Assembly: GCA_022511445.1 (NCBI GenBank)
Contig: JAFLVE010000014.1
Span: 18,464-82,463 of the forward strand
Origin: Clostridiales bacterium
Lineage (GTDB): Bacteria > Bacillota > Clostridia > Christensenellales > Pumilibacteraceae
Direction: 5' to 3'
Length of the DNA stretch: 64,000 nucleotides
In this document: positions 10,701 through 17,021 of the stretch, one piece after another
Numbering within the stretch: the first letter of the stretch is position 1
How the letters are laid out: every line of letters starts with the position of its first letter
Translations under genes and position numbers: made by a program
The notes under the pieces: model-generated
Seen by the model: the letters and a program-made list of their open reading frames with translations, nothing else
Database searches by the model: none
What the model was told of the DNA's origin: nothing

Positions 10701-11298
10701 CTCCAAGGACTACAAGTCGCTCGTGCTTGTCGCGGCCAATAACGGCATGACGGAGCTTAATATAAGAGATACCGTAACCGAGATAAGGGACTACGCGTTT
10801 TCGTATCATAAAACGCTGTCGTCCGTCGTTATGCCGAGCGGCTTAAAGACCGTCGGTAACTACGCCTTTTACGAGTGCCGCGGCATTACCAAGCTGATTT
10901 GCTCGGAGGCGCTCGAAAGTATAGGAAATTACGCGTTCGCGTTTGATGCCTCGTCCGCTTCGAACGTGGACTCAAGAAGGTGCTGCGACGCGCTTAGGTA
11001 TATTATATTCTACGGCAATCTAAAGACGGTGGGCGACTTCGCGTTTAACGGTCAGTTCGGCATAGAGAAGGTATTTTACAAGATGACAATTGCCGAGCTG
11101 GAGACGGCGCGGCGGGGCTTTGGCGCTAACAGCGTGTTCTTTACGCTCGGCTGCAAAAACGACGAGACGGGCGGCTACTATAACAACGACGGCGAGGGTA
11201 TAATCCGCGCCCTTTACAGCGCGGTTGAGCCCACAATAGACTACAACGGCTACGAGTGGTTCTACTTCGACGACGACGGCAACCCCACGCTCTATTAA
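7756..11298 (+). CDS. Giant BspA-type leucine-rich-repeat lipoprotein
   Basis: An 1180-residue exported protein. The signal peptide ends in a lipobox AFAAC (Cys about residue 26). After a beta-rich lead-in of about 200 residues, the remainder is a long series of LRR_5 (BspA/Treponema-type) repeats of about 23 residues with the recurring pattern I-P-(D/S)-(S/T)-V-T-x-I-G-x-x-A-F-x-x-C-x-x-L. BspA-type repeats form curved solenoids that bind host or neighbour surfaces; which partner is unknown here. It is co-directional with the kinase gene (12-base gap) and with moxR (39-base gap, no terminator), so a common transcript is likely. It could serve as the surface sensor or adhesin of that unit. 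Confidence 0.9.
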   Translation: MKKRNGILLIIVCIAAACLALAFAACATDGYSGGKPVPDTKENEVLFIEHNRLTFALGMEIDEVKVLESCNIVFYDNGGNEFKVTAASLSDGTVSHDSFDLSEVGSDKQIAISYNGVVNYIYYDVNDYTAHFYLDEEQTELYKTVKAQAAITDTLGLAVWVNLIEYNYSTDEDAREMDEYRAERFDGWYDSSSNRATGLYSLAPPLNGNEREISFHAHYISDEDFNNLMLSYDAAGRRVFSGYKGGAERVRIPEGVTYIDLSETFKNGSPFKSMHIPSTASMDVPLMSGVKSTGLETVTVDSGNRRYAAYNGAVYSKDYSTLYFMPSDCKETSFHSELSVVESYACAYWRVSELTIPDGIVTLKHYCFSHSLIETVTGLEKVKTIMAGVFYNSALSSVRDGVAEYIVLTGQNEGKLILSMVLDDTVTEYALLPGTIGISGDAFTRCAALKSVDFGSELESIGGSAFSGCVSLESVTFPSTLKKMGSSVFYGCTALASANGLPVVTYVDDAGKEHGSTLPYGLFRGCTALTEFIIPSGVTSIGQSVFYNCTALTDVVIPDTVTVINAYSFYGCSALTGIELPAGLRALGSYAFGSCGLTAIDLSVCKGLTSLPDYCFRNSKLVTISIPDWITAIPYRCFYTATSLTTITFNNVKVIEDEAFAGCSKLAVIDFDGVEEIGYQAFLQCSAITEVVLPDSVRVVGGYAFRSCAGLLTISVGKNVEQFGYYSYLDDGLTFDAAQVPVYACSKIKAINVAEDNPYFNSIDGVIYGRAICGIEYGEGSVLYCLPRAKTGTLFESAPTTRIVAPYALHYQAYMTTCVFNEGVENIGKAAFYNATKLNSVSLPSTVSFIGAGILLNCANVTSFTIADGNKVYSTDGNLVYKGSALSMYLGLSTDINIKDGTTEIESAVFMDNKNITEITIPDSVTTIGVKAFSGCSNITALHIGSGLRYIDPSAFALLSSLETITVSADNPYFTVENNILYSKDYKSLVLVAANNGMTELNIRDTVTEIRDYAFSYHKTLSSVVMPSGLKTVGNYAFYECRGITKLICSEALESIGNYAFAFDASSASNVDSRRCCDALRYIIFYGNLKTVGDFAFNGQFGIEKVFYKMTIAELETARRGFGANSVFFTLGCKNDETGGYYNNDGEGIIRALYSAVEPTIDYNGYEWFYFDDDGNPTLY

Positions 11299-11337
11299 TA
11301 AATTACGGGAAAAAATTCCAAAGGAGACTTAAGGAAT

Positions 11338-12273
11338 ATGATTATAGAAAAATCGGAAGAAATCATCGAGGCTATCTCGAACGTCCTAATCGGCAAAACC
11401 AACGTTATTAAAAAGGTGCTGATGGCGGTGTACGCAAAGGGCAACGTTCTTCTCGAGGACACGCCGGGCGTAGGTAAAACCACGCTCGCCCTGGCGTTTG
11501 CAAAAGCGCTCGGGCTCGACTTTAAGCGCGTACAGTTTACGCCCGACACCATGCCTTCCGATATAACCGGCTTTTCCGTTTTCAACAGCGAAACGGGCGC
11601 GTTCGATTATCAGCAGGGCGCTATCGTGTGTAACCTGTTTATGGGCGACGAGATAAACCGCGCCTCCGCAAAAACGCAGTCTGCGTTACTCGAGGCGATG
11701 GAGGAAAACGCGGTCACCGTCGACGGCGTTACGCACAGGCTTCCCAATCCGTTTATCTGCATTGCGACGCAAAACCCGATAGGCTCGATAGGCACTCAGC
11801 CCCTTCCCGAATCCCAGCTCGACCGCTTTATGATTAAAATGTCCATAGGCTATCCCGACGGGGCGGAGCAGGTGGAAATACTGAAGCGCCACCAAAAGAG
11901 CGAGCCGATAGAAGCGCTTCAGCAGATTGTAGACCGCGACAACCTTGTCGAGATACAGAATTATATCGGGCAGATTAACATATCCGACGATATTTTGAAC
12001 TATATGGTTACACTTTGCGAAAACACGCGCAATCATCCGCTTATCGAGCTTGGCGTAAGCCCGCGCGGACTGCTCGCGCTCTCTCGCATGGTGCGCGCGT
12101 GCGCGGTTATATCCGAGCGCGACTACGTGGTGCCGAGCGACGTTAAGGAAGTGTTCTGCGACGTGTGCGCGCACAGAATAATTCTTCGCCCGCGTGCAAA
12201 GCTCGAGGGCATGACCGCCCGCAGCATATTGGAGGGCGTGCTCGAGGATACAAAGGTTCCCACAATAGCGTAA
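11338..12273 (+). CDS. MoxR-family AAA ATPase
   Basis: A 311-residue AAA+ ATPase of the MoxR (AAA_3) family, usually chaperones that assemble or activate VWA and other cell-envelope proteins. Walker A is GVGKTT at residues 44-49. Walker B and the family signature GDEINRA start at 103, sensor 1 is IATQNP, and the arginine-containing ESQLDRF motif follows. The C-terminal lid domain is complete. AAGGAG precedes the ATG. It is the first of three genes in the classic order moxR - DUF58 - transglutaminase. Confidence 0.93.
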   Translation: MIIEKSEEIIEAISNVLIGKTNVIKKVLMAVYAKGNVLLEDTPGVGKTTLALAFAKALGLDFKRVQFTPDTMPSDITGFSVFNSETGAFDYQQGAIVCNLFMGDEINRASAKTQSALLEAMEENAVTVDGVTHRLPNPFICIATQNPIGSIGTQPLPESQLDRFMIKMSIGYPDGAEQVEILKRHQKSEPIEALQQIVDRDNLVEIQNYIGQINISDDILNYMVTLCENTRNHPLIELGVSPRGLLALSRMVRACAVISERDYVVPSDVKEVFCDVCAHRIILRPRAKLEGMTARSILEGVLEDTKVPTIA

Positions 12274-12284
12274 GGTGAGCGACA

Positions 12285-13439
12285 GTGGCGGTTAAGCGTA
12301 TTATTTATGTAATAATGCTTCTTGCGGCGACGGCGGCGTTTATCGTTACAAATAACGGTATTGCGCTGTTTGTACTCGTGTGCCTTTTGGCTTTTCCGCT
12401 TATTTCGCTCGTTCTCCTTTTGATTGCGCGAAAGACCGTGCGCTTCGAACTGTCCGTGCGCGACTCGTGCATACGCGGCGGCACACTCTCTCTTACTATG
12501 CGCGGCGGCGCAAAGCCGAGAATTTTCCTCGGCGGGATTAAGGTTTTGGTCGCCATAGAAAACTCGACATTTCACAAAACGGAATACAAAAGCTTTGTCG
12601 TGAGCGACCTGTCGTACGCTCCGCACACCTTTAACTATAACGGCGGCGACTCCGGCAGAATAGTAGTAAAAAGCGACGAGCTGACGCTTATCGGTCTTTT
12701 CGGAGTGTTTACCGTTCGTGTAAAATATCCTATTTACGCCGAGGCAATCGTCTCGCCGCAGCTTTTTGACGACATTACGCTTACAGCCCACGAAAGCGGC
12801 AGCGATACCGTTTTCGGCGATACTTCGCTTCCGCGCAAGGGCGCCGATACGTCCGAGGTTTACAACGTGCGCGACTATATCGCGGGCGACGCGCCCAATA
12901 CGGTGCACTGGAAGCTGTCGGGCAAGTTCGGCAGCCTTAAAACCAAAGAGTTCGGCGCGACGGACGATCGGCGTATGCTTATCCTCGTCGACCTGAGCCG
13001 AGCCAAGTACGGGCGCACCGCCACCGACGAACAGCTTAACGGCGTACTTGACGTTGCGGCTTCCGTATCCAATGCGCTTAAGAGCGTAGGGTACAGTCAC
13101 AGTGTGGGCTGGTTTGACGGCGGCGAGTTCGCAAGCTCCGAGGTCAGCGACGGCGATACGTTCGTCCGCACCGTCGGTAAGCTAATGAGTATAAAGGTTA
13201 ACGACGGCAACGAGGAGACTTTATTCTACCTCGCGAGGACGCCCGAGTGTACGGTGTTTACAAAGATTATTTACATTTCGTCGTCGATAAGCTCCGACGA
13301 GTTTAATCAGGCAATCGACGCGGAGTTTACCGCTATCGAGGTTAGCGACGGTATGGGCGAGACCATGCACGAGGGACTAAGGGTAATCAACATTCCTTAC
13401 GACAAGATACACGAAGCGCTTTCCACAATCAGCATTTAA
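12285..13439 (+). CDS. DUF58 membrane-anchored protein
   Basis: A 384-residue protein starting at GTG (12285), with AAGGTGAG upstream. Two N-terminal membrane helices (about residues 5-45) are followed by a long beta-rich domain. The DUF58 hallmark lies at about residues 195-225: VRDYIAGDAPNTVHW, then KEFGA. DUF58 proteins accompany MoxR ATPases and often have a degenerate VWA-like fold; the LVDLSRA stretch after the hallmark fits such a fold with an incomplete metal site. Role inferred: a client or adaptor of the MoxR ATPase at the membrane. Confidence 0.88.
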   Translation: MAVKRIIYVIMLLAATAAFIVTNNGIALFVLVCLLAFPLISLVLLLIARKTVRFELSVRDSCIRGGTLSLTMRGGAKPRIFLGGIKVLVAIENSTFHKTEYKSFVVSDLSYAPHTFNYNGGDSGRIVVKSDELTLIGLFGVFTVRVKYPIYAEAIVSPQLFDDITLTAHESGSDTVFGDTSLPRKGADTSEVYNVRDYIAGDAPNTVHWKLSGKFGSLKTKEFGATDDRRMLILVDLSRAKYGRTATDEQLNGVLDVAASVSNALKSVGYSHSVGWFDGGEFASSEVSDGDTFVRTVGKLMSIKVNDGNEETLFYLARTPECTVFTKIIYISSSISSDEFNQAIDAEFTAIEVSDGMGETMHEGLRVINIPYDKIHEALSTISI

Positions 13440-13456
13440 CGGACTGCAAGGACGGT

Positions 13457-15712
13457 ATGAGTAAATCGGTTAAAACAATAAGAATAACGCCCGACGTAAA
13501 GGCAAGAAATATTGTTTTGGAAACAGTGTTTGCTATTGCCGTTTTCGTCGCGCCGTATCTTGCGCTCGTTTCGTCGTTGCCGTTTAACGCCGCGTATTAC
13601 GCCGCGCTCCCGATAGGCGCAGCCGCCGCCGCGCTCTCGATATTGTTCTACGAGAAAAAACACGCAAAGTTTTTCATTATCGGCGGCGCGCTTTTGGTCA
13701 CAGTCGTTTGTATAGCCGTGTTCCCCGTATTTAAAAACGGGCTCTTGACCTTTTTCAACGGCGCGGTAAAGACGATAAACTCCACCCGCCACGAGGGGTT
13801 GGCGACCTTTACGGCTACGGAAAGCTTTGGCGCGTCATTCCTTTTCGCTTTGCTTATCGCAGTATGGTTCGGCGTATTCGGCGCGTTCTCGGTCAAGTAC
13901 AGGTATTTGTACGTAGGCGCCGCCGCCGTGATTTTATCGGTGCAGCTTTTTATCGGGCTGTATCCGCAGTACTATACCGTTGTTCTTCTCGTCGTTGCGT
14001 TTGTCGGGCTTCTCGCATTGCACAACGGGTTTAAGCTTAAAGCGATTGCATTTTACATTGCGGTGGTTGCCGTCGTTGCGCTCGCAACGCTCCCGTGCTA
14101 CTTCTTTAACGGAAGCGCCGCCGTGGACGACTTTAGGGATAATATAGCCGATTCTTTCGAAAACGCCGTGTACGGCACGAGCATGCCGAGCGGCAAGCTT
14201 TCCGCGTCGAGCGGAATGCGCGGCTACGAGGGCGTTAGACTTAACGTCACAATGTCGAGACTTACGCCCACGCTCTATCTGCGCGGGTTTATAGGCAGCA
14301 CGCTTAACGGTGCGCAATGGTCGCCCACCGACAAAAACGCCTACGTGGAAAACGGGTATCAGGGCTTACTCGATTATATCGGAGAGGGCGGACTTCCCAC
14401 CGTCCAGTACGCGACCTATTCCAATCTTACAAAGCGCAACAACCGCTACAGCGTCACGGTGGAAAACGTGTCGGCAGATAAGAGATACGTTTATGCGCCG
14501 TACACGCTGAGCAATTATACGGTAGGTTCGGCTTATTACGACTTGGGGCTTCGCGTCGGCGCGTACACCCGCTCGTACACGTACACCGTGTTCGCGGGCG
14601 ACGAGAGCGGCGAACGCGTCACACAGGCGGCTTGGATAACCGAGGAGGCCAACCGCTCCGAGGGAATGCAGAAATACATCGAGCTCGAGGGTCAGTACCG
14701 CGCGTTCGTGTACGACACGTATCTTACGATAGACGAAAAAAGTAGGGACGTCGTGCTCGGCGCGGTGGGCGATTTCGAGACCGATTCGATAAACACCGCA
14801 ACGCAGTTCATCCGCGCGTATTTCCTCGACGGGTATTCGTATGCGGATAAGAGCGACGAGGTGAAGGGCAGCTTTATCCCGGAGTTCTTCGACGGATCTT
14901 TGCGCCGCGGCAATTCCGCGTACTTCGCTTCGGCGGCGACTTATATGTTCCGCGCTTTGGGCTTTCCGGCGCGTTACGTAGAGGGTTATGTGGTGCGCGC
15001 CGACGACGGAGAAAGCGAGACCGTATCTGTCGCAGTAACGGGGGATAGCACTCATGCTTGGACGGAGGTGTATTTCGACGGAATAGGATGGCTCCCCATC
15101 GAGGTAACGCCCACATTCTTTGTCGAACAGCCGCCCGACGTAACCGTCGACCCGAACGACCCGGAGATAGGCGGCGCTGTTCCTTCCGACCCGTCGGAGT
15201 CCACTCCCGGCACGCCGGACGACGAGGAGCCGGACGTGCCCGACGTGCCGCCTGATAAGCCTAAGCCTCACGAGCCCGTCAAGCCCGAAAAGAAGGACCC
15301 GCTTTTGGTCGCGCTCGAAATTATCGTGCCCATACTCGCCGCAGTCTGCGCTCTTGTGCTTATCGCCTTTGCGTTTGCTCTTAACAGGCACTCTGCGCGG
15401 ACAAAGCGCAGAACGGCGCTTAATAAGGACGGCGCCGAGTTCGGGCGGGAAGCGTATAGAATTGTGGTGAGAGACTGCAAGCTCTTCGGCGGCTTCGGTA
15501 GCGAGGAGCTTGAAAAATTCGGCGTGGACCCGAGAAGCACGGCGCGGTTTACCCGCATTGTCGAGCAGTGCGTGTACGGCGAGCGCGACCCCAACGACAA
15601 CGAGCGCACGTTTGTGCTGTGGTATATAGCGAGCACGCAAAAAGCGCTCCTGTCCTCTTGCGGCTTCTTCCGTAAGCTGTACTATAAATACGTAAGATGC
15701 GTGGTGATATAA
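13457..15712 (+). CDS. TgpA-like membrane transglutaminase-fold protein, catalytic Cys replaced
   Basis: A 751-residue protein with several N-terminal membrane helices (about residues 20-215), a large outer domain, a Pro-rich acidic linker (about 560-610), another membrane helix (about 615-640) and a cytoplasmic tail with charged helices. The transglutaminase core is at 480-552. In the aligned family this core begins G-x-C-x-x-FA(S/T)A; here it reads GNSAYFASA, so Ser487 (codon TCC) occupies the nucleophile position. His533 in STHAW is kept, and Glu549 stands where Asp or Glu is found. It follows moxR and the DUF58 gene with an 18-base gap. It may therefore be a binding protein and not an enzyme, unless Ser serves as the nucleophile. 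Confidence 0.88.
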   Translation: MSKSVKTIRITPDVKARNIVLETVFAIAVFVAPYLALVSSLPFNAAYYAALPIGAAAAALSILFYEKKHAKFFIIGGALLVTVVCIAVFPVFKNGLLTFFNGAVKTINSTRHEGLATFTATESFGASFLFALLIAVWFGVFGAFSVKYRYLYVGAAAVILSVQLFIGLYPQYYTVVLLVVAFVGLLALHNGFKLKAIAFYIAVVAVVALATLPCYFFNGSAAVDDFRDNIADSFENAVYGTSMPSGKLSASSGMRGYEGVRLNVTMSRLTPTLYLRGFIGSTLNGAQWSPTDKNAYVENGYQGLLDYIGEGGLPTVQYATYSNLTKRNNRYSVTVENVSADKRYVYAPYTLSNYTVGSAYYDLGLRVGAYTRSYTYTVFAGDESGERVTQAAWITEEANRSEGMQKYIELEGQYRAFVYDTYLTIDEKSRDVVLGAVGDFETDSINTATQFIRAYFLDGYSYADKSDEVKGSFIPEFFDGSLRRGNSAYFASAATYMFRALGFPARYVEGYVVRADDGESETVSVAVTGDSTHAWTEVYFDGIGWLPIEVTPTFFVEQPPDVTVDPNDPEIGGAVPSDPSESTPGTPDDEEPDVPDVPPDKPKPHEPVKPEKKDPLLVALEIIVPILAAVCALVLIAFAFALNRHSARTKRRTALNKDGAEFGREAYRIVVRDCKLFGGFGSEELEKFGVDPRSTARFTRIVEQCVYGERDPNDNERTFVLWYIASTQKALLSSCGFFRKLYYKYVRCVVI

Positions 15713-15737
15713 TTTTCGCCAACGGTTAATCTTTCCG

Positions 15738-15765
15738 TCGACAGGTATTATACGGCAAGTATAGT
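15738..15765 (+). promoter_or_regulatory. Possible promoter for the methyltransferase gene
   Basis: TCGACA (15738), 16-base spacer and TATAGT (15760-15765), about 40 bases upstream of the start. Each box has one mismatch and the spacing is slightly short. Confidence 0.45.
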
Positions 15766-15804
15766 ATCTGTTCGCTTTTTAACACCGAAACGCTTGGAGT
15801 AAAA

Positions 15805-16446
15805 ATGTTCTGGGATAAAGCGGCTAAATTTTACGATTTATTCGAAAAGGTCTATAACGGCAAGGTGTACAAAAAATTGGGCGCCGTCGCCGCGCAGTCG
15901 GTGGGAAAGGACGACTCCGTTCTCGAGTGCGCTTGCGGAACGGGCGCTATAAGTAAGATTGTAGCAAACGCGTGCAAAAAGCTTACCGCAACCGACTTGT
16001 CTGAAGAAATGCTAAAGCGCGCAAGGAAGAAGTGTAAAAAGCTGAGTAACGTCGAGTTTGCCGTAGCCGATATATTGCACTTGGATTATGAGGACAATTC
16101 CTTCGACAAGGTTATCGCCGGTAACGTGATTCATCTTTTGGACGATCCGATCGGCGCGCTGAGGGAGCTGGAACGGGTTTGCCGTCCAGGCGGTAAGCTT
16201 ATTATCCCGACGTACATAAACATGCTGAAAAACGGCAAAACGGGATTTTTCGTAAGCAAAATCGACAAGGCGGGAGCAAGTATGAAACGCCATTTTACCT
16301 ACGAATCGTACAAGGAGTTTTTTACCGAGGCGGGTTATAGCGAGGTCGAGTTCGGCTTGATTGAGGGCAAGATGCCGTGCGCCGTCGCGGTTATAACAAA
16401 AACAGGCGAATGCGCCGAAGCTGTCACAAACGAACAAACGGAATAA
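15805..16446 (+). CDS. Class I SAM-dependent methyltransferase
   Basis: A 213-residue methyltransferase of the UbiE/Methyltransf_11 type. The SAM-binding glycine loop is LECACGTGA (about residues 35-43), followed by the acidic strand end TATDLS and by VAGNVIHLLDDP (motif IV region). The substrate cannot be read from sequence; relatives act on small molecules such as quinones. TTGGAG lies 7 bases before the ATG. The stop is one base from the next start (TAATATG), so the NADAR-like protein is translationally coupled. Confidence 0.85.
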   Translation: MFWDKAAKFYDLFEKVYNGKVYKKLGAVAAQSVGKDDSVLECACGTGAISKIVANACKKLTATDLSEEMLKRARKKCKKLSNVEFAVADILHLDYEDNSFDKVIAGNVIHLLDDPIGALRELERVCRPGGKLIIPTYINMLKNGKTGFFVSKIDKAGASMKRHFTYESYKEFFTEAGYSEVEFGLIEGKMPCAVAVITKTGECAEAVTNEQTE

Positions 16447-16447
16447 T

Positions 16448-16900
16448 ATGGACGAGATAGATATTTACAGTAAGGGCGAATATCCCGCAAACGTGCTTTC
16501 CAATTTCTACCCGAACGACTTTACTTTCGACGGCGTGGAAATTTCGAGCATGGAGGGCTTTTTGCAGTCACTTAAGTTTAAGAATACGAAAAAGCAAACG
16601 GAAGTGTGCGCCCTGACGGGTAAGGAAGCCAAAGCGGCAGGCAGTAAAAAAATTCTGTGGAAGATAACCGGCAACCTTTACTGGAAAGGAAAAAAGTACA
16701 AGCGTAATAGCCGTGAGTTCGACGAGCTTCGGTTTAACGCCTATAAAGCGATGACGACTAACGACACGTTCCGCGCCGCGCTTATTTCCGCAAAAGGAAA
16801 AACGCTAAAGCACTCGATAGGCAAGCACGTTAAGCGCAAAACAATCCTCACCGAGGAAGAATTTATCGGATACCTAAACGAGCTTATAAAGCTACTTTAA
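16448..16900 (+). CDS. NADAR/YbiA-like protein
   Basis: A 150-residue protein matching the NADAR (YbiA, formerly DUF1768) pattern: LSNFYP near the N-terminus, then a hydrophobic strand, SMEGFLQSLKF, and a Lys-rich stretch KITGNLYWKGKKYKR. Family members are N-glycosidases acting on ADP-ribose-type or riboflavin-intermediate substrates, and some remove ADP-ribose from nucleic acid. The assignment rests on motif resemblance without an alignment. It is coupled to the upstream methyltransferase gene. Confidence 0.7.
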   Translation: MDEIDIYSKGEYPANVLSNFYPNDFTFDGVEISSMEGFLQSLKFKNTKKQTEVCALTGKEAKAAGSKKILWKITGNLYWKGKKYKRNSREFDELRFNAYKAMTTNDTFRAALISAKGKTLKHSIGKHVKRKTILTEEEFIGYLNELIKLL

Positions 16901-16947
16901 TCGGCGGCTTTACGACAATATTAAATAGCGCTAATATTCATATAATC

Positions 16948-16976
16948 TTGACATTGTTTTTGTTATTTAGTACAAT
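16948..16976 (+). promoter_or_regulatory. Sigma-A promoter for the second hybrid kinase
   Basis: TTGACA (16948-16953), 17-base spacer and TACAAT (16971-16976), about 45 bases before the ATG. Confidence 0.8.
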
Positions 16977-17021
16977 ATACTCGGCACAAAAGGCTAAGTC
17001 TACTTTACTACGGAGAGAGAT

